In this document: piece after piece, positions 17,423-25,988 of the stretch | Numbering within the stretch: position 1 is the stretch's first letter | How the letters are laid out: each line of letters starts with the position of its first letter | Source: Acinetobacter sp. Ac_5812 | Lineage (GTDB): Bacteria > Pseudomonadota > Gammaproteobacteria > Pseudomonadales > Moraxellaceae | Length of the DNA: 64,000 bases | Reading direction: 5' to 3' | NCBI RefSeq assembly: GCF_013072695.1 | Contig: NZ_LXUK01000022.1 | Span: 431,084 to 495,083 of the forward strand | Translations under genes and position numbers: made by a program | Notes under the pieces: model-generated | What the model was told of the DNA's origin: nothing | The model's input: only the letters and a program-made list of their open reading frames with translations | Database searches by the model: none

Positions 17423-18596
17423 AAACGATTCACTCCCATTGGTTTTACGCAGCTTACTCAAACTTCGTCATGGTCAAATTCATTTCCGTGGTGAATGGAA
17501 CGGCACGGTAGGTGAAGTTTCTGATTTAGAAGCAACGGTAGATGTATATAATAAAGCCCTCATTGATCTAATTTTTAAAAATGGTGTACTTGGGGCGGCT
17601 GAGGGTTATATTCAAGGGTATTGGAGCAGTGAAAACTTAGTTGAACTGATCCAAATTTTAGCGAGAAACCGTCATGTTCTCGATAAAATTAATCAAAATA
17701 TGCTTTCGCAAGCAAGCCAACTGATTTTAAAAGCGTGGTACAAAACACGTAAAAATTCATTATCAGGCAGCCGTAAAAACATTGCAGAGCACTATGATCT
17801 CAGCAATGATTTTTTCAAGCTCTTTCTAGATTCTTCCATGATGTATTCTAGTGCAGTCTATAAACAAGCAAACATGACATTAGAGCAAGCATCTGATTAT
17901 AAAAAAGAATTGATCTGCCAAAAATTGCAATTGAAACCCATGGACCATCTCGTTGAAATCGGAAGCGGTTGGGGCGGTTTTGCGATCTATGCAGCCCAGC
18001 ATTACGGCTGTAAAGTGACCACAATTACGATTTCACAGGCTCAGTACGATGAGGCAAATAAACGTATTGCAGCAGCAGGTTTAAGCCATCGTGTACAGGT
18101 TGAACTCAAAGATTACCGTTTATTGGAAGGCAAGTTCGATAAATTGGTTTCCATCGAAATGATCGAAGCTGTGGGAGAACAATATTTATCAACCTACTTT
18201 AATAAATGTAGATCCCTGCTTAAGCCAACTGGTTTGGGATTGATCCAAGCCATTACCATTGAAGATGCACGTTATAAAAAGGCCTTAAGCACTGTGGATT
18301 ATATTAAGCGCTATATTTTTCCGGGTAGCTTTATTCCATGTATTAGTGTGCTAACCCAAGCCGCATCTGAACAGAAACTGCGTTTAAAACATCTTGACGA
18401 TATTGGGCTTAGCTATGCTGAAACGATTCATCAATGGCGTGAACGTTTTTTAAATGCCAAACCACAAGTATTGGCACTCGGTTTTGATGAAAACTTTATT
18501 CGAATGTGGGATTTCTATCTTTGTTACTGCGAAGGTGGCTTTAAAGAAGGTGTAATCAGTAATGTACAGCTCTTATTCGAAGCAAATCCTTATTAA
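17397..18596 (+). CDS. Cyclopropane-fatty-acyl-phospholipid synthase-like methyltransferase 1
   Basis: 399 residues: an N-terminal CFAS lipid-binding region, the HYDLSNDFF motif (132-140), the SAM-binding EIGSGWGG (187-194), and a C-terminal region with YIKRYIFPGS and WRERF. Enzymes of this family transfer a methyl(ene) group to acyl double bonds of phospholipids. A second CFAS-like gene follows two genes later. Relatives in equivalent operons are linked to methylated or furan fatty acids, so a plain cyclopropane product should not be assumed. Confidence 0.87.
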   Translation: MIKTLIFGENDSLPLVLRSLLKLRHGQIHFRGEWNGTVGEVSDLEATVDVYNKALIDLIFKNGVLGAAEGYIQGYWSSENLVELIQILARNRHVLDKINQNMLSQASQLILKAWYKTRKNSLSGSRKNIAEHYDLSNDFFKLFLDSSMMYSSAVYKQANMTLEQASDYKKELICQKLQLKPMDHLVEIGSGWGGFAIYAAQHYGCKVTTITISQAQYDEANKRIAAAGLSHRVQVELKDYRLLEGKFDKLVSIEMIEAVGEQYLSTYFNKCRSLLKPTGLGLIQAITIEDARYKKALSTVDYIKRYIFPGSFIPCISVLTQAASEQKLRLKHLDDIGLSYAETIHQWRERFLNAKPQVLALGFDENFIRMWDFYLCYCEGGFKEGVISNVQLLFEANPY

Positions 18597-18630
18597 TAAT
18601 CAACTTATGTGATACGTCAGGGAGACAGTC

Positions 18631-19410
18631 ATGTTGTGGCAATTGTTTGTACTTGATGTTGTCGTGATGACAATTTGCTGGTTATGGGCGACATACAACC
18701 ATCGTGCAGGCATTGTTGATGTGGCATGGAGTTTTTGTATTGCCCTGAATATTGTACTTACTGCAGGGTCTGTTGATACCGCTCCAATAGAGATTAGATG
18801 GTTTATTGGAATATTGAGTACTGTTTGGTTTTTACGCCTAAGTGTGCATTTATTTCGCCGTTATGTGGCCGAACATGAAGAAGATCGCCGATATGCCAAT
18901 ATGCGTCTAGCAATGGGGAAATATCAACACCTTGGCTTTTTTGCTTTTTTTATGTTTCAGGCTGGTTTAGCAATTTTATTCAGTATTCCAATGTGGAGTT
19001 TACTGAATGTGCCTAGTTCGGTTTGGAATAACCAAAGCAATGATCTTCTTATTATTGCAGGCATGATTATGGTGATTGCATTTATGGGGGAAGTAATTGC
19101 AGACCAGCAATTGTACCGTTTCAAGCAAAATCCACAGAATGATGGAAAGACGATGGATCAGGGGCTATGGAAATACTCCCGTCATCCAAACTACTTTTTT
19201 GAATGGATACATTGGTTTGCCTACCCAGTAATCGGGATGGCAGCAGGATTATATAGCCTATGGATTTATCCTGTTTTGATGTGGTTCTTTTTGTATTACA
19301 TCACGGGGATTCCATTCAGTGAACAACAAGCATTAAAAAATCGGGGTCAGAATTATCTCGATTATCAAAAACGAACTTCTATGTTTATTCCATGGAAACC
19401 CAAACAATAG
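18631..19410 (+). CDS. DUF1295 (steroid 5-alpha-reductase-like) membrane protein
   Basis: 259 residues with about seven TM helices and the C-terminal reductase-like signature (GLWKYSRHPNYFFEWIHWFAYP, about 185-206). Related proteins reduce C=C bonds with NADPH or methylate isoprenoids. In this operon it could reduce a methylene or enone intermediate on the acyl chain; that is inference. ATG 18631 follows CAGGGAGA; the 34-bp gap to the previous gene fits one operon. Confidence 0.83.
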   Translation: MLWQLFVLDVVVMTICWLWATYNHRAGIVDVAWSFCIALNIVLTAGSVDTAPIEIRWFIGILSTVWFLRLSVHLFRRYVAEHEEDRRYANMRLAMGKYQHLGFFAFFMFQAGLAILFSIPMWSLLNVPSSVWNNQSNDLLIIAGMIMVIAFMGEVIADQQLYRFKQNPQNDGKTMDQGLWKYSRHPNYFFEWIHWFAYPVIGMAAGLYSLWIYPVLMWFFLYYITGIPFSEQQALKNRGQNYLDYQKRTSMFIPWKPKQ

Positions 19411-19418
19411 GTGAGCGT

Positions 19419-20468
19419 ATGGACTTTATTATTCAGCAATCATTGAAACTCGTTGAGAGCGGTCTAGTGCCCGATCAAGCGATTCGTGCAGCAATTCGTA
19501 CATTAAGTAAAAAGCGTTTGATTCAAGAGGGTCGCTATGATTCAGAACAGGGTGCTCAACGCTATATGGATGTGTTGAACATGTTGAAGCAGAGTGAAAT
19601 TGCGATTGAAACAGACAAAGCCAATGAACAACATTATGAGTTGCCAACCGCTTTCTTTCAGGCAGTTTTAGGCAAAAGATTAAAATACAGTGCCTGTTTT
19701 TTTGCTGATGATACAACCCAATTAGATGAGGCAGAAGAGTTCGCACTGCAAGTTTACAGTGAACGAGCGCAATTGCATGATGGTCAAAATATCTTGGAAC
19801 TCGGCTGTGGTTGGGGTTCTTTTACCTTATGGATGGCGGAGCATTATCCGAACGCTAAAATTACTGCAGTATCTAATTCCGCAACGCAACGTCAACATAT
19901 TTTAGCTGAAGCAGAAAAACGTGGTCTACAAAATATTAAAATCATCACTTGTGATGTCAACATACTCGAATTAAAAGAAAATTCGTTTGATCGTGTTGTG
20001 TCTGTAGAAATGTTTGAGCACGTTAGAAACTATCAAAAATTATTTCAGAAAATTCAATTATGGCTCAAACCTAATGGATTGTTATGGTGTCATATTTTTT
20101 GCCATCGCTTTTTACACTATCCATTTGAAATAAAAAGTGAATATGACTGGATGTCACGCTACTTCTTTACGGGTGGATTAATGCCAGCAACGTCTACATT
20201 TTTACATTTTCAAACGCATTTAGAGTTATCACAGCATTGGCAATGGTCAGGTACACACTACGAAAAAACAGCAAATGCCTGGCTCGAAAACATGGATCGT
20301 AACGCTGCACAATTAAAACCACTGTTCGAGCAAGTATATGCACAGCATGCCGATGCTTGGTGGCAACGTTGGCGTATCTTTTTTATGGCTTGTGCGGAAC
20401 TGTTTGGATTTGAACAAGGACAAGAATGGGTCATCGGTCACTTCCTGTTCAAAAAGAAAACCGTATAA
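19419..20468 (+). CDS. CFA-synthase/coclaurine-N-methyltransferase-like SAM methyltransferase 2
   Basis: About 349 residues, with EQHYELPTAFF and the SAM-binding ELGCGWGS (about 127-134) of the CFAS superfamily but without the long N-terminal lipid-binding domain of the first copy. The C-terminus (WWQRWRIFFMACAELFGF) matches the coclaurine-methyltransferase-like branch. ATG 19419, just after AGGTGAG, is preferred to ATG 19392 inside the previous gene. It may act on a different position or intermediate of the same lipid. Confidence 0.83.
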   Translation: MDFIIQQSLKLVESGLVPDQAIRAAIRTLSKKRLIQEGRYDSEQGAQRYMDVLNMLKQSEIAIETDKANEQHYELPTAFFQAVLGKRLKYSACFFADDTTQLDEAEEFALQVYSERAQLHDGQNILELGCGWGSFTLWMAEHYPNAKITAVSNSATQRQHILAEAEKRGLQNIKIITCDVNILELKENSFDRVVSVEMFEHVRNYQKLFQKIQLWLKPNGLLWCHIFCHRFLHYPFEIKSEYDWMSRYFFTGGLMPATSTFLHFQTHLELSQHWQWSGTHYEKTANAWLENMDRNAAQLKPLFEQVYAQHADAWWQRWRIFFMACAELFGFEQGQEWVIGHFLFKKKTV

Positions 20469-20499
20469 TTAAAATCAGAATCTGCCAGTAGATAAGCTT

Positions 20500-21825
20500 A
20501 TGTTTAGAACCAATAAAAGCGGTGAAAATAATCATCCACTGAGTGAGATGTTTAATCGTCATTATTGGTTGCAAATTGGGTTGATTGCGCTGTCGATTAT
20601 TATCGGTATTGCATGTAGTGCTTGGGTCATTAAAGGCTCACTGCTCAAAACAGCACTTGAGCAAGAAATGGAACATTACTGGATGCGCATCGATCGTAAT
20701 CCCAATGCTGATCTACCTGATACAAAAAATTTATATGGCTATCGCTGGCTAAGTAAAGATCCACCTTTAGCGTTTAAAAACCAAACTTTAAAACAAGGTG
20801 TTCACCGAGTCTTCGTCGATGGTAAAGATCGAATGACAGTTTATGGTGAAAGAAATGGACAACATGTACTGCTTGTTTTTGGTGAAAGTAACGTCAACAA
20901 AATTGTATGGATGTTTGGTTTAGCGCCGTTAATGTTCAGCTTGATTGTACTGTATAGCATCTTATGGTTTTCAAATCGGCGAGCTAAACGTTATTTTTCA
21001 CCGATTACACGTCTGGCAAATGCTTTAGATCATATTGATTGGGCGCATCAAAATAAAGAAGCTTCGCCCTTTCAAGGGATTAGTACCAACGGCAATCTGG
21101 AGGCTGAATATTTAAAGCAGGCATTAGAAAAATATCATCAAGTTTTAAATGATTTCATCAACCGAGAACGTGAGTTTACAGGAGATGTAAGCCATGAATT
21201 GCGCACACCACTCACGATTTTAAAAGGCAATGTGCAGCTTTGTCAGGTTAAGTATGGGGAAGATAAAGCATTGCATCGTATTTCTAATACCATTGAGGAT
21301 ATGCAATTGCTTGTGGAAACCTTATTGGCGATCGCACGCAATACCACCAATACCTTAACTGCCGAACAAACCCGATTATCCAATATAATTAGTGATTTAC
21401 TTAAGGATCTAGAGCCTGTTAGTCAAAGCAAAGGTGTTCAAATTTTTGTTCATTATGATCCTAAAGAGTTGCCTCGACTAATTTATCCCTCAATGACTAA
21501 AATGGTGCTGAGTAACATTCTACGCAATGCATTGAATTATTCCCAAGGATCTAATATCCATATTATTCAACTTCAAAACAGTATTGTGATTGCTGATAAT
21601 GGGATTGGCATTGAAATGCCCAATGATCGTAAAGTTCAGGAGTTAAGCTCACAATTTCAACTTACAGCCAAAGGGCATGGGATTGGTTTACAACTGGTGA
21701 GGAAGCTATGCACTCAGTTGGGATGGAGAGTTGAGTTATTTGACCGCCAATATTATTTAAGCACACATCCTCATCTCCAATTAGAAAATACAACCGGTTT
21801 AATTGTTGTGGTGTATATGAATTAA
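20500..21825 (+). CDS. Sensor histidine kinase at the end of the lipid-modification operon
   Basis: 441 residues: TM about 25-45, short periplasmic segment (about 46-133), TM about 134-157, HisKA with H232 (TGDVSHELRTPLTIL), and an HATPase domain with GIGLQLVRKL. It follows the methyltransferase by 31 bp. Its stop shares the bases TTAA with the stop of the convergent response regulator gene, its likely partner. Its membrane position would let it sense lipid composition or envelope stress. Confidence 0.86.
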   Translation: MFRTNKSGENNHPLSEMFNRHYWLQIGLIALSIIIGIACSAWVIKGSLLKTALEQEMEHYWMRIDRNPNADLPDTKNLYGYRWLSKDPPLAFKNQTLKQGVHRVFVDGKDRMTVYGERNGQHVLLVFGESNVNKIVWMFGLAPLMFSLIVLYSILWFSNRRAKRYFSPITRLANALDHIDWAHQNKEASPFQGISTNGNLEAEYLKQALEKYHQVLNDFINREREFTGDVSHELRTPLTILKGNVQLCQVKYGEDKALHRISNTIEDMQLLVETLLAIARNTTNTLTAEQTRLSNIISDLLKDLEPVSQSKGVQIFVHYDPKELPRLIYPSMTKMVLSNILRNALNYSQGSNIHIIQLQNSIVIADNGIGIEMPNDRKVQELSSQFQLTAKGHGIGLQLVRKLCTQLGWRVELFDRQYYLSTHPHLQLENTTGLIVVVYMN

Positions 21826-22517
21826 TGAGTACTCAAATCAAACGCAACTTTTAAACCAACACCTGAAATGGTATGGATCAATTTGTCTTGAAAAGGCTTA
21901 TCAATCATTTTTCTTAAGTTGTAGATATGACTGCGTAATGCGTCACTTTCAGGTTCTTCATCGCCCCACAGTTCGATAACAATTTCTTGTTTAGTAATGA
22001 CTTTGGGAGAGTTTCTCATCAATATCTTCAATAGTTTGAATTGAATACGGGGCAGCTCAATCGACTGACCTGCGCGCGTTACGGTTTGAGTCGAACTATC
22101 TAAAATCAAGTCATGAATTTGGATTTTACTTGTTGATACTTCGCCAAGAGAACGCTTAATAAGTGCCCGAATACGCATCACCAACTCATTAAAATCAAAA
22201 GGTTTGATTAAATAATCATCTGTCCCTGCTGTGAAGCCCTTTAGTTTATCATCGAGAGTATCTCTGGCCGTTAACATCAGAATTGGAATATCTTTGCCTT
22301 GATCAGTCCTCAGCCATTCACATAAATCATAGCCTGAACCATCGGGTAAATTAATATCGAGTAAAAGTAAATGGTAAGGGTTTGTTTTTAAAAAATTGCG
22401 TGCGGCATCTAAATTACGGGCATGATCAATGACAAAGCCATGCTGTTCTAGAAACTCACAGACTGTTGCAGCAAGCTCGAAGTGATCTTCGACCATAAGA
22501 ATAAATTGATTGTTCAT
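21822..22517 (-). CDS. OmpR-family response regulator, partner of the kinase at 20500
   Basis: 231 residues: receiver with D54 (LLLLDINLPDG), K in YLIKPF, and a C-terminal winged helix (about 130-228). It is encoded convergently to the kinase with a 4-bp stop overlap, so both are at the ends of their transcripts. It is 15 bp downstream of the chalcone-isomerase-like gene, suggesting a minus-strand operon from 24044. Confidence 0.87.
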   Translation of the reverse strand: MNNQFILMVEDHFELAATVCEFLEQHGFVIDHARNLDAARNFLKTNPYHLLLLDINLPDGSGYDLCEWLRTDQGKDIPILMLTARDTLDDKLKGFTAGTDDYLIKPFDFNELVMRIRALIKRSLGEVSTSKIQIHDLILDSSTQTVTRAGQSIELPRIQFKLLKILMRNSPKVITKQEIVIELWGDEEPESDALRSHIYNLRKMIDKPFQDKLIHTISGVGLKVAFDLSTH

Positions 22518-22532
22518 AATAATTTGATCAAG

Positions 22533-23027
22533 TTATAGATTTAGTAATTGTTGCTTTAATTTAGCATTAAATGGTGAGTCCCCAAACCATATTTTAAAGT
22601 ATTGATTCGCTTGAGAATCAGTAATTGTACCTAAGCGTTTTTGGTTCAGAGACAAGCTTAACTGTTTGCTCATTTGGTCATAATTTAAAGTGTAGAGATC
22701 GCCCTTTTTTACGGGGTGATATAATGCAGTAATTTTGTTTAAAACAGATTGGTCTGAAAAATTACTAACATTCTTCTTAAGGTAGTAAGTGGCCGCTTTT
22801 TTAAATGCCCATTCTGGAATATTTTGGTTATAAGAAAAATCTAATCTAATATTTTGATTTTCCCAGTTCTGACTGCAATTATTAGCATAATAGCTTACTG
22901 ATCCCACATTTTTCGTTGTGACGACGAGGGGAGCTGTTTTACATAGTTGCGTATTTGCATGTACTAAGCTTAAAGGCATGATAAGACATGTGATGCTGAG
23001 TCCAATTTTTACTAAATAATTGTTCAT
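22533..23027 (-). CDS. Exported chalcone-isomerase-like protein
   Basis: 164 residues with a signal peptide (about 1-24, VHA/N). The rest fits bacterial chalcone-isomerase-like domains, a fold that binds fatty acids in other members; the C-terminal WFGDSPFNAKLKQQLL motif is typical. Such genes recur in DUF1365/CFAS loci, so this is likely part of the same lipid system. Start ATG 23027, with AAGGGTG upstream, is preferred to GTG 23033. Confidence 0.68.
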   Translation of the reverse strand: MNNYLVKIGLSITCLIMPLSLVHANTQLCKTAPLVVTTKNVGSVSYYANNCSQNWENQNIRLDFSYNQNIPEWAFKKAATYYLKKNVSNFSDQSVLNKITALYHPVKKGDLYTLNYDQMSKQLSLSLNQKRLGTITDSQANQYFKIWFGDSPFNAKLKQQLLNL

Positions 23028-23074
23028 TTTCACCCTTAATGACTTCTATTTTATCTATTCCTTATTCAGCAGAC

Positions 23075-23443
23075 TTAATAAGAATAGAAGTTCAGACTAC
23101 GTTCAAGTTTTTGAATTTCATGACGTGCATAGCCTAAATTTGTATGATCACGATCTAAAATTGCATATAGAAAAAGACCGTGATTCGTTTCTAGCGGCGT
23201 AATAATGTGATATTGATGATCTGTACTCATTAAAACACTTTCCATCACATCATCAGCATCAATTTCATTCATTAATTGCTGTTGGTAGTTAAATAAATGC
23301 GCACTCTCAATTGCGGCAAGGTCGACATTAAAAAATGCATCGCCTATAGTTTCTAAAATTGAGCCATCAAAAGTATCCACCAATGCTAAAACAATTAAAC
23401 CCTCAATCTTACTTAATGGTTTTAATAATGAATGATTGTCCAT
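23075..23443 (-). CDS. Roadblock/LC7-like small protein
   Basis: 122 residues, no signal peptide or TM segment. An alpha/beta pattern (IEGLIVLALVDTFDGSILETIG, later HYHIITPL and GLFLYAILDR) resembles Roadblock/LC7 domains, which form dimers and regulate small GTPases or signalling. No GTPase is adjacent, so it may modulate the neighbouring two-component system. Family assignment is by pattern only. Confidence 0.5.
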   Translation of the reverse strand: MDNHSLLKPLSKIEGLIVLALVDTFDGSILETIGDAFFNVDLAAIESAHLFNYQQQLMNEIDADDVMESVLMSTDHQYHIITPLETNHGLFLYAILDRDHTNLGYARHEIQKLERSLNFYSY

Positions 23444-23477
23444 GATTTACTCTTTATTGATTTGGCTGAATTTTAAA

Positions 23478-24044
23478 CTATCTTTTAAAGGGTAACAGCA
23501 AAGAATAACCTTTTCCGACATAGGGGAGCGAACGATATAAACCATTAGCTGGATCCCAATAATCTTGTTGAAAAACGATCAAGCCCTTGTCATTTATTTT
23601 GATTTGGCTAATTCCATATGAGGACATGGTTTTCGTAGCACCAAACATTTTGAAGTCATACACCATATGCCAATGAATATAGGCCGAATCTTGTGTATGC
23701 GTTGTACTGATTAATTTTACTGAGACATTGCTGACATGTTCATTCATTCCTTCAAAATGTTTAATCAGCTCATTTTTTGTAGAAAATTGGGAAAGAGTAT
23801 CATTGATGTATAAATGATCTGCGTAGAGTCTGCCTGTATTTTTAACAAAATCAACAGTTCCCATTGTATTAAAGGCAGAAACAAAACGCTGACCGATAAG
23901 TAAGGCTTGTTCATCATTCAATAGAATTCCTGAGATTTCCTTATTTGCCTTATCATAATCCACGCTATAGCTTGGTATACTTTTACAGGCAACCAAAGAA
24001 AGTAAGGTCAGTGCAGAGAGGGTCACAGTTCTTAGAAATGTCAT
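23478..24044 (-). CDS. NTF2-like (SnoaL-type) lipoprotein
   Basis: 188 residues with a lipoprotein signal (LLSLVAC, Cys20) and a nuclear-transport-factor-2-like fold pattern (ATKNELIKHFEGM-like helix, AYIHWHMVYDFKMFG and YWDPANG strands). NTF2-like proteins often accompany DUF1365/CFAS operons. It would be anchored in the envelope, possibly binding a lipid intermediate. It is the first gene of the probable minus-strand operon ending with the response regulator. Confidence 0.62.
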   Translation of the reverse strand: MTFLRTVTLSALTLLSLVACKSIPSYSVDYDKANKEISGILLNDEQALLIGQRFVSAFNTMGTVDFVKNTGRLYADHLYINDTLSQFSTKNELIKHFEGMNEHVSNVSVKLISTTHTQDSAYIHWHMVYDFKMFGATKTMSSYGISQIKINDKGLIVFQQDYWDPANGLYRSLPYVGKGYSLLLPFKR

Positions 24045-24195
24045 ATTGCTAAACTCACGCCATTTTAAAACTAGCTTAAAAGTAGAGGCGTGAATATGAT
24101 GTGAAATAATGATGTACGGATAAAGAACAACTTTTCTGATTTGCTAGAAAAATAATTTATATTTTTACTTTAATATTCATGTAATTTTAAAAATA

Positions 24196-24224
24196 AAAAG
24201 GAAATCTAATGATTTCCTTTTGCC
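24196..24224. terminator. Rho-independent terminator of the DUF3817 gene
   Basis: An 11-bp perfect stem (24196-24206 with 24211-24221), TAAT loop, and T/A-rich flanks on both sides, so it can act in either direction. It lies 18 bp after the minus-strand gene that ends at 24239. Confidence 0.7.
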
Positions 24225-24238
24225 TAAATCGATCAAAG

Positions 24239-24541
24239 CTATTTAAGGCTTGCTTGACGATGTGCGATGTATTTTTCGTTAAAGAATCCACCCAATGGGA
24301 TAAATGCAAGAATAAATAATCTAAGCAACTCTATTCCGGACCAAACCGATGCGGTGCGAACCAAGTTCCAAAGATAGAATAAAAAAGCCAGACCATGAAC
24401 CGGGCCCATAATCTTTGTCGCAATCGGTAAATCAAATGTGTATTTGAGCGGAATCGCCACGAGGAATAACAACAATAAAGTGACGGCTTCGAGCACAGAA
24501 GCAAATCGCATCTGTTGCAACTTTTTTGTCATTGCGCTCAT
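24239..24541 (-). CDS. DUF3817 membrane protein
   Basis: 100 residues with three TM helices (about 14-32, 42-60, 70-86) and the DUF3817 pattern: LRFASVLEA-like start, GPVHGLAF in the middle, and IPLGGFF near the end. Function is not known. It is an integral inner-membrane protein transcribed alone. Confidence 0.75.
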   Translation of the reverse strand: MSAMTKKLQQMRFASVLEAVTLLLLFLVAIPLKYTFDLPIATKIMGPVHGLAFLFYLWNLVRTASVWSGIELLRLFILAFIPLGGFFNEKYIAHRQASLK

Positions 24542-24627
24542 AAAATAGCTCCAGGAGATTGATAAAAGAATAAAAATTAACGAAGCATATCATCTTTAGG
24601 AACTATCGCATTGATATTGTTGGTAAC

Positions 24628-24725
24628 GATTCTTATTTGATCATGCTAGTAAAAGGGGGAGCGTATGGTAGCAAAAGAAAAGAATTTGCTACAGATTCAA
24701 GGCATGATCATGAGGGGTAAGAATC
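24628..24725. repeat. Long imperfect inverted repeat with a nested hairpin
   Basis: Outer arms GATTCTTA (24628-24635) and TGATCATGC (24638-24646) pair with GCATGATCA (24702-24710) and TAAGAATC (24718-24725). Inside, GTAGCAAA pairs with TTTGCTAC (24668-24675, 24685-24692). It could be a small RNA, an untranslated regulatory element or a miniature transposable element. Confidence 0.4.
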
Positions 24726-24843
24726 TTTGTTGATTGAAATTAAGTCGGTTTTATTTTTAATGTATTGATATTTAATTAAATAATAATTTTTTCATTCAAA
24801 TGATTTGTTATTTCTATTAGAAGGCGACTGTGAATCTAAAGTT

Positions 24844-24861
24844 TATGCAACTTGTTGCATA
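24844..24861. promoter_or_regulatory. Perfect palindrome, possible operator
   Basis: TATGCAAC-TT-GTTGCATA, about 110 bp upstream of the nitronate monooxygenase start. Symmetry and size suit a dimeric repressor such as a TetR-type protein; no such gene is adjacent. Confidence 0.4.
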
Positions 24862-24970
24862 AAAACTTTTATCTCGATATGATGAAGAGAATTTAAAAAA
24901 GTGAAATGCTTCTTATTTCTAAAATTAGCTATATCTATTTGAAATAATGAGTATCTAAAGGATAAAACGA

Positions 24971-25945
24971 ATGTCGAAAATTCCAGAATTAATGAAAAAC
25001 CTGAGACTCCCTGTAATTGGTTCACCGTTATTTATTATTAGCACACCTAAGCTGGTGCTGGCTCAATGTAAAGCAGGGGTGATTGGTTCGATGCCAGCGC
25101 TAAATGCGAGACCTGCTGAAAAACTGGAAGAATGGCTTAAAGAGATCACAGAAGGAATTGCTGAACATAATGCTTTGCATCCTGATCGTCCAGCTGCTCC
25201 ATTTGCGATTAATCAGATCGTGCATAAAAGTAATAATCGTCTTGAACATGACATGGAACTGATCGTCAAATACAAAGTACCGATTGTGATTACATCTTTA
25301 GGTGCAAGAACCGAGATCAATGATGCGACACACAGTTATGGTGGCGTGGTTTTACATGATGTCATCAATAATACCTTCGCTAAGAAGGCGGTTGAAAAAG
25401 GGGCGGACGGCTTGATTGCGGTTGCAGCAGGAGCAGGTGGCCATGCAGGCGTGAAGAGTCCATTTCCGTTAATTCAGGAAATTCGTGAATGGTTCGATGG
25501 ACCGCTGGCTTTATCGGGTGCGATCTCTACGGGTGATGCGGTTCTTGCTGCACAGGCGATGGGAGCAGACTTTGCTTATATTGGTTCAGCATTTATTGCC
25601 ACACATGAAGCCAATGCCGAAGACACTTATAAGCAGGCGATTGTCGATCATAATTCAGATGAAATCGTGTATTCCAACTTATTTACCGGCGTACATGGTA
25701 ACTATCTTGCACCAAGTATTCGTGCGGCGGGGCTTGATCCAGCCAATCTACCTGAAGGTAATCTGAAAGATATGGATTTCAGTACACCGAATGAAGATGG
25801 TACACAGCACAAGGTCAAACCATGGCGTGATATCTGGGGATGTGGTCAAGGTTTAAATGCAATCAAAGCCACCACTTCAGTTGAGGAATTGGTTGGGCGT
25901 CTTGAAAGAGAATATCTGGCTGCAAGAAAGCGCTTAATGCTTTAA
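24971..25945 (+). CDS. Nitronate monooxygenase (2-nitropropane dioxygenase family)
   Basis: 324-residue FMN enzyme with a TIM-barrel pattern; the FMN-binding segments GLIAVAAGAGGHAG (about 150-163) and ALSGAISTG...GADFAYIGSAF (about 178-206) are clear. It oxidises nitronates or related toxic alkyl nitro compounds. Start ATG 24971 follows AAAGGA. It converges with the saccharopine-dehydrogenase-like gene, separated by a strong terminator. It has no MerR-type dyad, so it is probably outside that regulon. Confidence 0.86.
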   Translation: MSKIPELMKNLRLPVIGSPLFIISTPKLVLAQCKAGVIGSMPALNARPAEKLEEWLKEITEGIAEHNALHPDRPAAPFAINQIVHKSNNRLEHDMELIVKYKVPIVITSLGARTEINDATHSYGGVVLHDVINNTFAKKAVEKGADGLIAVAAGAGGHAGVKSPFPLIQEIREWFDGPLALSGAISTGDAVLAAQAMGADFAYIGSAFIATHEANAEDTYKQAIVDHNSDEIVYSNLFTGVHGNYLAPSIRAAGLDPANLPEGNLKDMDFSTPNEDGTQHKVKPWRDIWGCGQGLNAIKATTSVEELVGRLEREYLAARKRLML

Positions 25946-25948
25946 TCT

Positions 25949-25982
25949 ATAGGGAGTTATATTTTAACTCCCTATTTTTTCC
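25949..25982. terminator. Rho-independent terminator between convergent genes
   Basis: An 11-bp perfect stem (25949-25959 with 25965-25975), 5-base loop, followed by TTTTTCC. It ends the nitronate monooxygenase transcript and may also serve the convergent gene. Confidence 0.85.
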
Positions 25983-25988
25983 TTTGTC

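Larger units (their letters stand above)
24542..24970. other. 429-bp gene-poor interval with two structured elements
   Basis: No convincing gene. A 22-codon ORF (from ATG 24665, after GGGGGAG) lies inside an imperfect inverted-repeat element (24628-24725), and a perfect 18-bp palindrome lies at 24844-24861. The rest is AT-rich and probably holds the promoter for the nitronate monooxygenase gene. Confidence 0.5.

Noticed and set aside
17397..20468. Tandem duplication of the two CFAS-like methyltransferases
   Set aside because: They differ in N-terminal domain, SAM motif (EIGSGWGG against ELGCGWGS) and C-terminus, so they are distinct branches, not a recent duplication.
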